Part shown: piece after piece, positions 36,594-46,610 of the stretch
Layout of the letters: each line of letters starts with the position of its first letter
How positions within the stretch are numbered: the stretch's first letter is position 1
Assembly (NCBI RefSeq): GCF_904424705.1
Contig: NZ_CAJGBF010000002.1
Coordinates: forward strand, 124,001 to 188,000
Length of the DNA stretch: 64,000 nt
Source: Rossellomorea arthrocnemi
GTDB taxonomy: Bacteria > Bacillota > Bacilli > Bacillales > Bacillaceae_B
Reading direction: 5' to 3'
The notes under the pieces: model-generated
Told to the model about the DNA's origin: nothing
The model's input: only the letters and a program-made list of their open reading frames with translations
Database searches by the model: none
Translations under genes and position numbers: made by a program

Positions 36594-38235
36594 CCTCATT
36601 CCTCCTTACTTCATCCTTTTGTTGTTGATCTTCAGGCTCATTGATTCCAGTGCCTTCCAACACATAGCTGATTTCATTTTTCAAACCATGCCAGTTTTTA
36701 TTCGTATGACCGGCTACGATGATTCCATCTTCATCTTCACTTCGTCTAATCCAGATCCTCCTGTGATGCCAATAAGCACCTTGTATGACACCGATCATGA
36801 AGATAGCACCTCCAAGAGCCAGAATCCAGAGAGTAAGATCTTTATGCACAGTCAAGGCAGATACATCTCTCGTCTCGACACCTGCAAAGGACAATTTATA
36901 TTCATTTTCCCCTAATGGCTCAAGATTTTTTCTGATCCCTACAAAACTGATCTCACCTTCAGGCTGTTCAGGGGAGAATAACTTAAATAGGAACGCCGGA
37001 TTATTTGGAAGCGGAGATTTCGTTTGCGGTTCCCCCTGTTCATTGAAACCAGAGAAATCCGGATAATATCCCATGAGTTCTGCTTTATATCCATCTTCAA
37101 AAGTATACGTATTTTGAGGATCAAACAAATCAACTGTAAATTCACCGAAGCTTTTCCCGGACTCTTTGTTATCAAAGGTAAAGGACATGGATTTGAATTC
37201 ATCTAATTTATAACTTGTTTGATAAACAGCAAAATTTCCGAATTTAAGCGGGTGGTTTACTTTAATTGAATCCTCCTGCTCCTTCGTACGTTCAGCTTTT
37301 TCACCGGGAACACGATCTCCTGACTCTTTATAGAGGATTACATCGGATTGGAAATTTTTAGCGATTGTCCCGTTTTTGTCAATCGCTTCACCAAATACTT
37401 CTTTATCTTTGTCTTTATCGTACGTCTCCAGGGTGAATCCTTTGTTTTCTAAGTAATATTCCTGGTCCGTACCCGGTACTGCCCTCGTTTCACCTTCACG
37501 AATCCATACTGTTTGGTCGATATACATCCCCGGAACAAATCGAAGCATACCTCCGAAAAGGAAGATGATAAGACCAATATGATTCACATATGGACCCCAT
37601 CTGGAAAAACGATTCTTCTCTGCCAGGATATTTCCATCCTCTTCCCGGATCTTATATTTCTTCTGGTTCAGTTTTTCTTTTATTTTTCTGACAGGCTCAT
37701 CAAATTCGACTGCATTCGTTTTTCCGTAAATCCGTTGGCGTTTCAAGAAGCCGACATGCCTTGAAACACGTTGATTCTTCAAGGCGCGATAGAGTGGGAT
37801 CACACGGTCCAAACTGCAGATCACGAGGGAAACCCCAATGGATGCAATTAGAAGCAAGTACCACCATGAGCTATATAAATCATGGAAACCTACCGTGTAG
37901 TATAATTCTCCGAAGAAACCGTAAACATCTTCATAGTACTCATTTGCAGGCTGACCATTTGGAATATACTGTTCCTGTGGCAATATCGTTCCCACTGCTG
38001 ACGCAATAAGCGTGACAACAATTAGCCACACCCCTACTTTCACAGAAGAAAAAAAGTTCCAAATTTTATCAACAATAGATTTGTTATACGTTTGGGAACG
38101 TCTGGCACTTCCCTCATAACGCATGTCATGGAGCTTCTCGTTCTTTGCTTCCTCCGTTAAAGCCCGTCCACAGGATTCACAGAGAACGGTTCCATTTGGA
38201 TTTACATGACCACATACACACTTAATCTCTTTCAT
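36559..38235 (-). CDS. resB: Cytochrome c biogenesis protein ResB (Ccs1 family)
   Basis: Partner of ResC in cytochrome c maturation. The 558-residue protein starts with a small zinc-ribbon-like element (C7, C9, C19, C22 pattern: CVCGH then CESCG), then three N-terminal helices (about residues 70-90, 118-145, 208-230), a large extracytoplasmic domain (about 235-495) and a last helix (about 500-520). The N-terminal cysteine element is also in B. subtilis ResB (542). ATG follows AAGGAG. Confidence 0.94.
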   Translation of the reverse strand: MKEIKCVCGHVNPNGTVLCESCGRALTEEAKNEKLHDMRYEGSARRSQTYNKSIVDKIWNFFSSVKVGVWLIVVTLIASAVGTILPQEQYIPNGQPANEYYEDVYGFFGELYYTVGFHDLYSSWWYLLLIASIGVSLVICSLDRVIPLYRALKNQRVSRHVGFLKRQRIYGKTNAVEFDEPVRKIKEKLNQKKYKIREEDGNILAEKNRFSRWGPYVNHIGLIIFLFGGMLRFVPGMYIDQTVWIREGETRAVPGTDQEYYLENKGFTLETYDKDKDKEVFGEAIDKNGTIAKNFQSDVILYKESGDRVPGEKAERTKEQEDSIKVNHPLKFGNFAVYQTSYKLDEFKSMSFTFDNKESGKSFGEFTVDLFDPQNTYTFEDGYKAELMGYYPDFSGFNEQGEPQTKSPLPNNPAFLFKLFSPEQPEGEISFVGIRKNLEPLGENEYKLSFAGVETRDVSALTVHKDLTLWILALGGAIFMIGVIQGAYWHHRRIWIRRSEDEDGIIVAGHTNKNWHGLKNEISYVLEGTGINEPEDQQQKDEVRRNEDVNDSDGRVEQ

Positions 38236-38265
38236 GTTAAAACTCCTTATATCAAGTTAACCGCC

Positions 38266-38796
38266 TTAAGGCTTGATACTCTCTAAATCTTCGATGATAT
38301 CGCTTTCGGTCATCGTACCTGTAATGATCTTTTCTATTTCCCCTTGAGGATTAATCAGGAACGTCGTAGGTAGTGGATCAATTCCGTATGTATTCTGCAC
38401 TTCCTCTTCTTTGTCTACCAAGATAGGGAATTCTAACCCGTGTTTTGATACGAAGCGGTTAATAAGGAAATCAGATTCCCCTACATTTACAGCTAAAATC
38501 TGTACGCCTTGGTCCTGATATTTTTTATATTGATTATTCATATAGGGCATCTCTCTTTCACAAGGTTTGCACCATGTTCCCCAGAAATTCAAGAATACCC
38601 CTTGACCCTTATAATCAGATAGACGATGTGTATTTCCTTCCATATCCGTAAGAACAAAATCAGGTGCCTTGTCGCCTTTTTTTAACATTCCTCTTTCATC
38701 CTTCGTGAAGTTTGCATAAAGCGTATATGCAACTGCAGAAGTCAGCACAATGAGAATAATGGTACGGATGAGTAACCTGCGTTTTTTCTTATTCAT
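38266..38796 (-). CDS. resA: Thiol-disulfide oxidoreductase ResA
   Basis: Membrane-anchored extracytoplasmic thioredoxin-like protein that reduces the CXXCH disulfide of apocytochrome c. One N-terminal membrane helix (about residues 9-28), then the thioredoxin domain with active site WCKPC (about 73-77; B. subtilis has CEPC) and the conserved cis-proline loop PLPTTFLI near 141. 176 residues, close to B. subtilis (179). ATG is about 8 nt after GGGAGG. First gene of the res operon; a cre box lies 20 bp upstream. Confidence 0.95.
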   Translation of the reverse strand: MNKKKRRLLIRTIILIVLTSAVAYTLYANFTKDERGMLKKGDKAPDFVLTDMEGNTHRLSDYKGQGVFLNFWGTWCKPCEREMPYMNNQYKKYQDQGVQILAVNVGESDFLINRFVSKHGLEFPILVDKEEEVQNTYGIDPLPTTFLINPQGEIEKIITGTMTESDIIEDLESIKP

Positions 38797-38815
38797 TTAC
38801 GTGTGCCTCCCATAG

Positions 38816-38829
38816 TGAAATCGTTCTCA
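38816..38829. promoter_or_regulatory. cre box (CcpA site) in front of resA
   Basis: TGAAATCGTTCTCA fits TGWAANCGNTNWCA at all fixed positions and lies about 20 bp before the resA start, where CcpA would block transcription. CcpA control of the res operon has been reported for B. subtilis. Confidence 0.65.
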
Positions 38830-38957
38830 ATAATGGAGAAGTTTTTCTCTCTTTACAGTAGCAAAGGGCCTGAAGTCATAAGAATTCTCTTATGAGATCA
38901 GTCCCTGCCATAATGTACTGTTTCATATCCTCATAATAAGCAGAGAAATACCCCGAT

Positions 38958-38974
38958 AATTTCAGAGTGAAATT
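38958..38974. repeat. Palindrome in the resA upstream region
   Basis: AATTTCA, 3-nt spacer, TGAAATT: a perfect 7-bp inverted repeat between rluB and resA, about 160 bp before resA. It may be a weak terminator of nothing obvious, or an operator. No factor is assigned. Confidence 0.35.
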
Positions 38975-39053
38975 CCTATCTTATTATATCATTTATCACT
39001 TTAAAGTTAATGTGAATTATATGAAGGATATGTGACACTTTCTATGCCGGTTG

Positions 39054-39785
39054 TTAATGTAAGCTGCCTGTTTCGGCCAACGTTCTCAACTGTTTCACTT
39101 CATGTGGTGTCAGTTCCCGTCCTTCTCCAGCGTTCAATCCATGGAGTGAGAGGAATGCATATCTTTCCCTCTTCAGCTTTTGAACCGGATAACCAAGAGC
39201 TTCGAACATACGGCGGACCTGACGGTTTCTGCCTTCATGAATCGTGATCTCGACGATTGATTTTCCTTGCTTTTTATCAATACTGAGAACTTTCACTTTA
39301 GCCGGAGCGGTCATCCCGTCCTCAAGCTTAATCCCTTTCTCAAGTTCACGGATTTTAAATTTGGGTGGAATCCCTTTTAATCTTGCCACATATGTCTTTT
39401 CAATCTCATTGCTTGGATGCATAAGGGAGTTGGCAAAGTCTCCGTCATTGGTTAACAGTAGAATCCCTGAGGTTTCATAGTCCAGTCTGCCTACTGGATA
39501 AATTCTTTCCTCGATTTCGGGGAAGAAATCCGTTACGACTTGACGATCTTTATCGTCGGTCACAGCGGAGATGACCCCTCTTGGTTTATAGAGCAAATAA
39601 TATACTTTATTTTCTCTCTCAATTTGAATTCCTGTCACTTCAACTCTATCAGAGTGGGAAACCTTCGTCCCTAGTTCCTTCACTACTTTCCCATTGACCT
39701 TTACTTTGCCTTCTATAATTAATTGCTCTGCCTTACGTCTGGATGCCACTCCACTGTGAGCAATAACCTTTTGTAAACGTTCCAC
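39054..39785 (-). CDS. rluB: 23S rRNA pseudouridine synthase RluB
   Basis: Isomerises a uridine in helix 89 region of 23S rRNA. The 243-residue product has an N-terminal S4 domain (about residues 2-60, LQKVIAHSGVASRRKAEQLI), the catalytic aspartate in VGRLDYETSGILLLTNDG (about 100) and the conserved GRNRQVRRMF motif (about 180). GTG start is 7 nt after GAGGTG. Lies downstream of spmB, a terminator-like element between them. Family level is certain; the exact target uridine is by synteny with B. subtilis YpuL. Confidence 0.92.
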   Translation of the reverse strand: MERLQKVIAHSGVASRRKAEQLIIEGKVKVNGKVVKELGTKVSHSDRVEVTGIQIERENKVYYLLYKPRGVISAVTDDKDRQVVTDFFPEIEERIYPVGRLDYETSGILLLTNDGDFANSLMHPSNEIEKTYVARLKGIPPKFKIRELEKGIKLEDGMTAPAKVKVLSIDKKQGKSIVEITIHEGRNRQVRRMFEALGYPVQKLKRERYAFLSLHGLNAGEGRELTPHEVKQLRTLAETGSLH

Positions 39786-39863
39786 GGTCTTTCACCTCAT
39801 TTAATTTTCAATACAATTGTCTTCATGAATTATTACACAATCCAGGCAAAATAGAAAGGCATA

Positions 39864-39897
39864 AAGAAAAATCGACCATTTCAGCCGATTCTTTTTC
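39864..39897 (-). terminator. Terminator-like element after spmB
   Basis: AAAAATCG (39867-39874) and CGATTCTTTTT (39886-39896) pair with a bulge, with T tracts on the minus strand, 26 nt after the spmB stop. Confidence 0.5.
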
Positions 39898-39922
39898 TCT
39901 TTTTATAAATAATCTCAGCTCT

Positions 39923-40450
39923 TTAAAACATGATGGTGACAATAAAGATGGCAGCAGCGATTCCTACTAGATCGGCCAAGAGACCCACTTTCAGTGCATC
40001 CCCCATTCTCCTGATCCCCACTGCGCCGAAATACACCGTCAATACATAAAGGGTCGTATCGGTACTTCCCTGTAAGGTCGAAGCAAGTCTTCCGATAAAT
40101 GAATCGGGACCGTACGTGGCGATGATATCACTCATCATTCCCAGTGCAGCTGTGCCGGAAATTGGTCTGATGATGGCCAACGGGACAATTTCCGGAGGGA
40201 TCCCCAGTGCAAGCAATGCGGGACGGATGAGACCAACAAAGAATTCAAGAGCACCCGATTCACGGAAAATCGTGATGGCCACCAGCATCCCTATAAGAAA
40301 CGGAATGATCGATACGGCTATTTTAATCCCTTCTTTTCCCCCATCAACGAACACTTCATACGTGGGTACCTTTTTGATGGTCCCATAGATTAATATAAAC
40401 CCAATCATAATGGGAATCAGCCATAATGAGATTGTGGATATCCATTGCAT
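39923..40450 (-). CDS. spmB: Spore maturation protein SpmB
   Basis: Membrane protein of the nucleoside-recognition 'Gate' family, needed with SpmA for full spore core dehydration. 175 residues, four or five helices, with the conserved segments IIPFLIGMLVAI and PLAIIRPISGTAALGMMSD (GTAALG). The start follows the spmA stop directly. Third gene of the dacB-spmA-spmB operon. Transport activity is suspected from the family but not shown. Confidence 0.93.
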   Translation of the reverse strand: MQWISTISLWLIPIMIGFILIYGTIKKVPTYEVFVDGGKEGIKIAVSIIPFLIGMLVAITIFRESGALEFFVGLIRPALLALGIPPEIVPLAIIRPISGTAALGMMSDIIATYGPDSFIGRLASTLQGSTDTTLYVLTVYFGAVGIRRMGDALKVGLLADLVGIAAAIFIVTIMF

Positions 40451-41044
40451 CTATTTCACCTCTCGACGGGTACGCCTATAATGAAAATAACGATCGATCA
40501 GAATCGCACCAATGGTGGATAACATCGTGGCAATTAGGGTTGGTCCTACAATTTCAGTCGGCGACGCAGAGTCGTATTTCATACGGATTGCGATCACCGT
40601 GGTCGGAATGATAGTAATGCTTGACGTATTGATTGCAAGAAATGTAATCATCGATCTGCTGGCGAAGTCCCTGCCTCCATTTAAGCTTTTCAGCTGCTCC
40701 ATGGCTTTGATCCCCAGTGGAGTCGCGGCATTTCCGAGGCCGAACAGATTAGCCATCATATTAGAAAGGATATAGCCCATTGCCGGATGGTTTTCGGGAA
40801 CTTCCGGAAAGAGTCTCGTCACGAGTGGCCTGAACAACTTTGCCAGTTTATCTAGTAACCCCGCTTCCTGAGCGATTCTCATAATGCCCAGCCAAAACAC
40901 TAATACACTGACCAATCCTATACAGAGGGTAACGGCTTCATTTGCCGAAGTAAAGATAGCTTCGTTCACTTCGGCCATTTTTCCGTTGATGATTGCAAAT
41001 ATCAATCCGATGATGGTCATGCCTACCCATATTAAGTTAACCAT
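40451..41044 (-). CDS. spmA: Spore maturation protein SpmA
   Basis: Gate-family membrane protein partnered with SpmB. 197 residues with helices about 5-22, 40-60, 95-115, 150-170 and 175-190; the conserved blocks NLFGLGNAATPLGIKAM and the FLAINTSSITIIPTT segment are present. It overlaps the dacB end by 8 nt. Same length as B. subtilis SpmA (196). Confidence 0.93.
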   Translation of the reverse strand: MVNLIWVGMTIIGLIFAIINGKMAEVNEAIFTSANEAVTLCIGLVSVLVFWLGIMRIAQEAGLLDKLAKLFRPLVTRLFPEVPENHPAMGYILSNMMANLFGLGNAATPLGIKAMEQLKSLNGGRDFASRSMITFLAINTSSITIIPTTVIAIRMKYDSASPTEIVGPTLIATMLSTIGAILIDRYFHYRRTRREVK

Positions 41045-42197
41045 GGTCCCGGACTCCTATGATGGATTCGAAGGAGTAGGCCCAGAATTTCCACCAGCTC
41101 TTTTCTTTTTTCTCCTCACCTGATGATTGAAAAAAAACAGGAAGACTATCTACTTCCTTGTCTCCAATATATACAACAGCCTTTCCAACTACTTCAGGCA
41201 CACCTTGATTCTTTAACCATTCTTGCTTTGGCTTCAACATCTTGTATTCCACCTTTACCTCTTCCACTTCATCATCTGTCAAGGTTAATACAGATTCCCG
41301 TTTAAGGTATGCATGGTTTTTATATACTTCGTTATCCATTTTTTTAATCTTGCCTTTTTCCAGGACAATTTTGTAATCAAATTGTTTAAATCCGTATTCA
41401 AACATCCCAATATGATCATTCCAGTCATCTGGACCGTTCAGGGTCACGGCAATCAGATGCTCCCCATCCTTCGAAGCAGTGGACACGAGTGTTCTTTTCG
41501 CCAGTTTCGTATATCCCGTTTTTCCTCCTGTACTGTATTCATACAATTCCGTCAGTAATCTATTTTTGTTCTTCCATTTTCGATCCCACTTCTCATCGGG
41601 ATTCGGAGCCGTGTGAACTTTCGTTCCTGCAATTTCCTTGTACAAATCGTTATTCATAGAATATCTTGTCAGAACAGCCATATCATATGCAGTGGAATAG
41701 TGGTCCTCATGATCGTCAAGTCCATGGGGATTAGCGAAATGAGTATTTTTCATCCCGATTTCATTCGCTTTTTCATTCATCATATACACAAATCCGTCCA
41801 GACTCCCTCCTACAAATTCTGCGATGGCAACTGCCGCATCATTTCCGGATCTGAGCATCAATCCGTAAACGAGATCTTCAAGCTTTATTTTCTCTCCTGC
41901 TTTCAAATAAAGGGAGGAACCTTCCGTACCTGCTGCATTCGAAGAAACTGTCACTTCGCGATCCATCTTTCCAGACTCGACGGCAAGGATCGCTGTCATG
42001 ATCTTCGTGATACTTGCAATGCGGCTTTGACTATGGGCATCCTTCTCAAACAGAATCCTTCCGGTTTCCTGATCCATTAAGATCGCTCTTTGGGAACTGA
42101 CAGAAGGTGCCGCCTGCACCTCTTTGGAAACTGTCACAAACAACAATGTGAATATCAGAAAAAAATATATGTAAAATTTCGCACTCTTTCGATTCAC
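41037..42197 (-). CDS. dacB: Sporulation D-alanyl-D-alanine carboxypeptidase DacB (PBP5*)
   Basis: Trims cortex peptides in the mother cell, setting cross-linking of spore peptidoglycan. Signal peptide (about residues 8-30), class A serine peptidase domain with S-x-x-K (SITK, S62/K65), S-x-N (SGN, about 120) and KTG (GGKTGYT, about 225), then a C-terminal beta domain and an amphipathic tail (KKEKSWWKFW). GTG at 42197 is 9 nt after AAAGGAG; an ATG two codons earlier is only 3 nt away. A sigma-E promoter is visible upstream. Confidence 0.93.
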   Translation of the reverse strand: MNRKSAKFYIYFFLIFTLLFVTVSKEVQAAPSVSSQRAILMDQETGRILFEKDAHSQSRIASITKIMTAILAVESGKMDREVTVSSNAAGTEGSSLYLKAGEKIKLEDLVYGLMLRSGNDAAVAIAEFVGGSLDGFVYMMNEKANEIGMKNTHFANPHGLDDHEDHYSTAYDMAVLTRYSMNNDLYKEIAGTKVHTAPNPDEKWDRKWKNKNRLLTELYEYSTGGKTGYTKLAKRTLVSTASKDGEHLIAVTLNGPDDWNDHIGMFEYGFKQFDYKIVLEKGKIKKMDNEVYKNHAYLKRESVLTLTDDEVEEVKVEYKMLKPKQEWLKNQGVPEVVGKAVVYIGDKEVDSLPVFFQSSGEEKKEKSWWKFWAYSFESIIGVRDHG

Positions 42198-42233
42198 ACC
42201 CATCTACTCCTTTAAATCTAACGTGTTTGTACA

Positions 42234-42261
42234 AGTTTATGCAGGACAAGGGGTAATATGA
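42234..42261 (-). promoter_or_regulatory. Sigma-E promoter of dacB-spmAB
   Basis: TCATATT (42261-42255), 13-nt spacer, CATAAACT (42241-42234) on the minus strand fit the sigma-E consensus (KMATATT, CATACAHT). dacB is a sigma-E gene in B. subtilis. Confidence 0.7.
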
Positions 42262-42318
42262 GTGAAAACTTGAAAGTGGAGAGCCTTTTCAGGGGAAGTC
42301 TACATGTATTCCTCACAA

Positions 42319-42349
42319 TAAAAAAAACACAGCATTCATCTGCTGTGTT
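42319..42349 (-). terminator. Terminator after scpB
   Basis: AACACAGCA (42326-42334) pairs with TGCTGTGTT (42341-42349), 6-nt loop, then eight T on the minus strand. Confidence 0.9.
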
Positions 42350-42440
42350 GGGCATTTATTCTTTTGGTCCCGCGTGTTTTCTTTCTCAAAAAAACAGGCA
42401 GGACTGGTATTACCTTTTTAACGTGCTGCCTATTCGATTA

Positions 42441-43037
42441 CTATTCATTCGTTTCCATCGTTTCCTGAAATTTCTCAAAGAAGAGGTCTGCTTCGTCCTG
42501 GGCGAATTCGTCTTGAATATTTTCAGGAAGAGGGGGTAGCTCCTCAATGCTTTTCAGACCAAAGTAATCCAAAAATTCCTTCGTTGTACCGAATAAGTAA
42601 GCACGGCCAGTCCCTTCCGCTCTGCCCACTTCCTTGACAAGTCCTTTTGAGGCAAGTGTCTGGATTGGCCGTTCGGTTTTTACGCCTCTGATCTGCTCGA
42701 TTTCCATCCTTGTAATGGGTTGTTTATACGCAATTATCGCCAGGGTTTCAAGAGCTGCCTGGGACAGGAAGCTTACATTAGGCGATTCTACCAGTTTTTT
42801 TAAGTAATCGGCATTCTCTTTTTTGGTCACTAACTGAAAGGTTCCTGCTATTTCAATCATGTAGATGCCTCTATTGGAATCCTTCTCATAATCACTCCTC
42901 AAGTCTTCAAGGACATCGATCGCTACTTGTGCTTCGATTTCCAATACAGAACAGACCTGTTTCAGTGAAAGACCCTCGTCCCCTGCTGCAAACAACAGAC
43001 TTTCAAGAATCCCTTTCCAATTAATACTGCTCAACAA
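42441..43037 (-). CDS. scpB: Segregation and condensation protein ScpB
   Basis: Subunit of the Smc-ScpA-ScpB condensin that organises and segregates chromosomes. 198 residues: two winged-helix domains (about 8-80 and 90-165), with [13 protein letters not shown] and [20 protein letters not shown] conserved in the family, and an acidic tail. The TTG start lies within the scpA end (17-nt overlap), 7 nt after AGGAGG. Terminator downstream. Confidence 0.95.
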   Translation of the reverse strand: MLSSINWKGILESLLFAAGDEGLSLKQVCSVLEIEAQVAIDVLEDLRSDYEKDSNRGIYMIEIAGTFQLVTKKENADYLKKLVESPNVSFLSQAALETLAIIAYKQPITRMEIEQIRGVKTERPIQTLASKGLVKEVGRAEGTGRAYLFGTTKEFLDYFGLKSIEELPPLPENIQDEFAQDEADLFFEKFQETMETNE

Positions 43038-43785
43038 GACCTGCCTCCTCTCCTGCTTCTACAAATATTTCCGTAAAGTTTTCTTCCTGGTTGACGATAA
43101 TTTGTTTCCGTTTCATCAATTCCAGCACTGCAAGGAACGTCACAACGAGATGCTCTTTGTTATCGGAGGGGAAGAGACTTGTAAAGGATGTACGTTTGTT
43201 TAGATTGCGTAAGCTCTCCAAAATATCATTCATCCTTTTCTCAATGGATATTTCCTGTCTTGCAATTCTCGTTTGAGCGGGACGTTGAAGCTTTTTCCTT
43301 CTTAATAATTTATGAAAAGCTCCAAGCATATCATATAAAGATACCTGAACATCCGTATTCTTCAATTCCACCTCTTCACTGAATTCAGATAGGTCACTAG
43401 GAGGTTTGGTATATACTTGCCCCCGCTCTTCTTCACGATGCTTCAGCTCATTCGCCGCTTCTTTAAATTTACGATATTCAATCAAACGCTCCACCAGTTC
43501 GTCACGTGGATCTTCCTCTTCAAATTCAATTTCATCGTTCATCATGCCATCATCATGCTTCGGAAGAAGCATTTTACTCTTAATGGCGAGAAGTGTAGCT
43601 GCCATCACTAAGTATTCACTTGCCACATCCAGCTGCAGATTTTTCATCGTATGTACATATAACATATATTGCTCTGTGATTTGAGCCATAGGAATATCAT
43701 ATATATCAATTTCTAACGAGTTAATCAGATGCAAAAGAAGATCTAATGGACCTTCAAAAGCGTCAATCTTCACATTGTATTCCAT
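43021..43785 (-). CDS. scpA: Segregation and condensation protein ScpA
   Basis: Kleisin subunit of the Smc complex. 254 residues; N-terminal Smc-neck binding domain with [12 protein letters not shown] (about 10-21) and [20 protein letters not shown] (about 58-77), an acidic middle, and a C-terminal winged helix. ATG follows GGTGAT. Operon with scpB, divergent from ypuF, as in B. subtilis. Confidence 0.95.
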   Translation of the reverse strand: MEYNVKIDAFEGPLDLLLHLINSLEIDIYDIPMAQITEQYMLYVHTMKNLQLDVASEYLVMAATLLAIKSKMLLPKHDDGMMNDEIEFEEEDPRDELVERLIEYRKFKEAANELKHREEERGQVYTKPPSDLSEFSEEVELKNTDVQVSLYDMLGAFHKLLRRKKLQRPAQTRIARQEISIEKRMNDILESLRNLNKRTSFTSLFPSDNKEHLVVTFLAVLELMKRKQIIVNQEENFTEIFVEAGEEAGLVEQY

Positions 43786-43950
43786 TTAATCACCAAATTT
43801 CTAATTACAATCTTGCAAGAGCACTACTTAATAGTATAGTAGATAGACCACTATTCTCCAATAGAAAGTTTTGTATTTACTGAGCTGCCTGTCGTTTCAA
43901 CATGGGTTTATGCTACAATTTAAATACTTTACACCAAGTGGAGGGATCAT

Positions 43951-44469
43951 ATGACTTATCCAGAAGCCTATATCGAGTTTTTAATGTATTTCCATGGAAA
44001 TCGTGACTACTTTGAGTGCCATGAAGTATTAGAGGAATATTGGAAAGAAGTGGATCCGAAAAACAGAACCTCCCATTGGGTGGGGTTGATCCAGATTGCG
44101 GTTGGCTTTTACCATTATAGAAGAGGGAATCTGGCAGGATCGGGAAGGACGCTCCAGAAAGCCTTCAAGAACATTGAAATGAATCAAAACGAACTGACTC
44201 AGCTGGGGATCCATTCCAAAAAACTTCAAGACATGCTTACAGATACATCTCATCAAATCAGTCAAGGGCAACCTTACCAAAGCATCAACTTACCGTTAAC
44301 GGATGATTCACTTGTGGATCAGGTTCAAGCCGTTTGCGAGGAAAATGGATACATCTGGTGCTCACCGAGTGACCTGTCAAATACAGGTCTTGTTCATCGC
44401 CACTCCCTCAGAGACCGGTCTGAAGTAATCACCGAGCGGAATAATGCCTTAAGAAAAAAAAGAGGATGA
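43951..44469 (+). CDS. ypuF: DUF309 protein YpuF
   Basis: A 172-residue soluble protein with the DUF309 signature in its N-terminal 100 residues: NRDYFECHEVLEEYW, HWVGLIQIAVGFYHYRRGN and GAxR-like SGRTL. The conserved Glu/His set suggests a metal or ligand site, but no function is established. ATG follows GTGGAGGG. Located between ribT and scpA as in B. subtilis, with convergent ribT behind a shared hairpin. Confidence 0.88.
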   Translation: MTYPEAYIEFLMYFHGNRDYFECHEVLEEYWKEVDPKNRTSHWVGLIQIAVGFYHYRRGNLAGSGRTLQKAFKNIEMNQNELTQLGIHSKKLQDMLTDTSHQISQGQPYQSINLPLTDDSLVDQVQAVCEENGYIWCSPSDLSNTGLVHRHSLRDRSEVITERNNALRKKRG

Positions 44470-44498
44470 CCACCCTTACTATTAGGCGGTCTACCTCT

Positions 44499-44499
<1 letters not shown>
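44453..44499. terminator. Shared terminator of ypuF and ribT
   Basis: Arms 44461-44475 and 44485-44499 pair over about 14 bp with minor mismatches; the minus strand continues into a long T run. The ypuF and ribT stops both lie in or beside the stem. Confidence 0.8.
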
Positions 44500-44885
<386 letters not shown>

Positions 44886-45001
44886 TTATGTTTTATGTCT
44901 AATCTATTTATTTCCTATTATAGACAAAAACTAGAAATTTAATTGATATGAACGTTTATTTATCTTACTAAATTTACTTTTATTAAGCAAATCAAAACCG
45001 A

Positions 45002-45094
45002 TCAGTTCCCGGCGATGAACATCCAGTAGATGACTCCCCACCCAAGACCGGCAAGTATTAATAGCAAGAACAATCCTTTATTACTGATTTTCAT
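45002..45094 (-). CDS. 30-residue membrane peptide
   Basis: ATG at 45094, 6 nt after AAGGAG (45106-45101), followed by 30 codons: a basic start (MKISNKG), one hydrophobic helix of about 18 residues with glycine and tryptophan (LLLILAGLGWGVIYWMF) and a short tail. The ribosome site and the membrane-like composition support a real gene. No family recognised. It lies in an otherwise empty 360-base gap between ribT and lysA, which otherwise shows only the lysA terminator. Confidence 0.6.
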   Translation of the reverse strand: MKISNKGLFLLLILAGLGWGVIYWMFIAGN

Positions 45095-45186
45095 GTCTGA
45101 CTCCTTTTTGTACACCCTATTCGCATATGTCATTGTAATTGTATAGTAAAATCGAATTTTGTTAAAGTATGTAATTTACTATTCAA

Positions 45187-45225
45187 GAAAAGTAGTCTTT
45201 AAGGACGATATACTTAAAGACTACT
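45187..45225 (-). terminator. Terminator after lysA
   Basis: Perfect 13-bp stem AGTAGTCTTTAAG/CTTAAAGACTACT (45191-45203 with 45213-45225), 9-nt loop, TTTTC on the minus strand. Confidence 0.85.
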
Positions 45226-45235
45226 TTCCATGTGA

Positions 45236-46534
45236 TTATAACGATATATCAAGGTTTACCAAATCCTCATATGTCTCCCTCCGAACGGCTAATCTCGCTC
45301 TCCCGTTCTCAACAAAAACGACGGCAGGACGCGGGATCCGATTATAGTTATTCGCCATGGAATACCCATATGCACCTGTACAAAAAACAGCAAGAATATC
45401 CCCTGCTTCAGAGGCAGGCAATGGTAAATCCCAAATCAACATATCTCCGGACTCACAGCATTTTCCGGCAATGGATACCGTTTCTTCAGGGATCCTGTCC
45501 GCCTTATTTGCAATAATCGCCTCATACTTTGCCTTATACAGGGCAGGTCTGATATTATCACTCATTCCCCCATCGATCGCTATATATTTTCTGATGCCGG
45601 GGACAGCTTTCTGTGATCCCAGAGTATAGAGACTGGTTCCTGCATCCCCTACAAGTGAACGACCCGGTTCAATCCAGATTTCAGGCAAATCTAAATTGTA
45701 TTTCTCCACTTCCTCTTTAACAGCAGCAATCATTTCTTTCACATATTGAGCGGGAGGGATCGGGTCATCATCTTCCGTGTAACGAATCCCAAATCCTCCC
45801 CCAAGATTAAGGACCTTGGGATTAAAGTTATAATGTAAACTCCACTGAGCGAGCTTCTCAATGATCTTCCTGGCAGCAAGTATGAAGCCGGTCGTTTCAA
45901 ATATTTGCGAACCAATATGACAGTGCAAACCTAACAATTCAATTGCTTCAGAGTCCATCGCCCATTTCATCGCTTTCTCTGCCTGACCGTTGCCTAAGTC
46001 AAAACCGAACTTCGAATCTTCCTGTCCTGTAAGGATATAATCATGAGTGTGAGCTTCGATTCCCGGCGTTACTCTTAACAACACCCTGGTTATCCGTTCA
46101 ACAGAACGTGATACTTCATTTACCAGCTCCAACTCATGAAAATTATCGACTACAATACAGCCGATTCCATTTTCAACGGCCATTAACAGTTCTTCCCTTG
46201 ACTTATTATTGCCATTAAAATGGATGCGCTCAGGAGGGAACCCTGCCTTCAGGGCTGTAAATAGCTCTCCTCCCGAAACGACATCCAATGACAATCCTTC
46301 TTCTTTCATTAGCTGAAAGATGGCAATAGATGAAAATGCTTTACTGGCATAGGCGACTTCCGCCTTCACCCCGAGAGATTCAAATGTTTCTTTAAAGCCT
46401 CTCGCACGCTCTCTGATAAGTTTCGTGTCATATACATAAAGGGGCGTACCATATTGAATGGCCAAATCTATCGTACTGACCCCACCAATCATTAAGTCCC
46501 CATTTCTGATTTCTGCTGATCCATGAAGATACAT
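45236..46534 (-). CDS. lysA: Diaminopimelate decarboxylase
   Basis: PLP enzyme for the last step of lysine synthesis, meso-diaminopimelate to lysine. 432 residues; PLP lysine K65 in AYASKAFSS, the phosphate-binding LNLGGGFGIRY, HCHIGSQ, EPGRSLV and catalytic CCESGD blocks are intact. ATG at 46534 follows TGAGG; a start 12 nt upstream is too close to its ribosome site. It follows spoVAF by 76 nt, as in B. subtilis. No lysine riboswitch is visible in that gap. Confidence 0.96.
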   Translation of the reverse strand: MYLHGSAEIRNGDLMIGGVSTIDLAIQYGTPLYVYDTKLIRERARGFKETFESLGVKAEVAYASKAFSSIAIFQLMKEEGLSLDVVSGGELFTALKAGFPPERIHFNGNNKSREELLMAVENGIGCIVVDNFHELELVNEVSRSVERITRVLLRVTPGIEAHTHDYILTGQEDSKFGFDLGNGQAEKAMKWAMDSEAIELLGLHCHIGSQIFETTGFILAARKIIEKLAQWSLHYNFNPKVLNLGGGFGIRYTEDDDPIPPAQYVKEMIAAVKEEVEKYNLDLPEIWIEPGRSLVGDAGTSLYTLGSQKAVPGIRKYIAIDGGMSDNIRPALYKAKYEAIIANKADRIPEETVSIAGKCCESGDMLIWDLPLPASEAGDILAVFCTGAYGYSMANNYNRIPRPAVVFVENGRARLAVRRETYEDLVNLDISL

Positions 46535-46610
46535 GAAACGCCTCATTCCCCTCTGTCATCCTGTACTAATTAAAGGTAATTTACCACAGAATGAAAGTTG
46601 TTGCAATATT

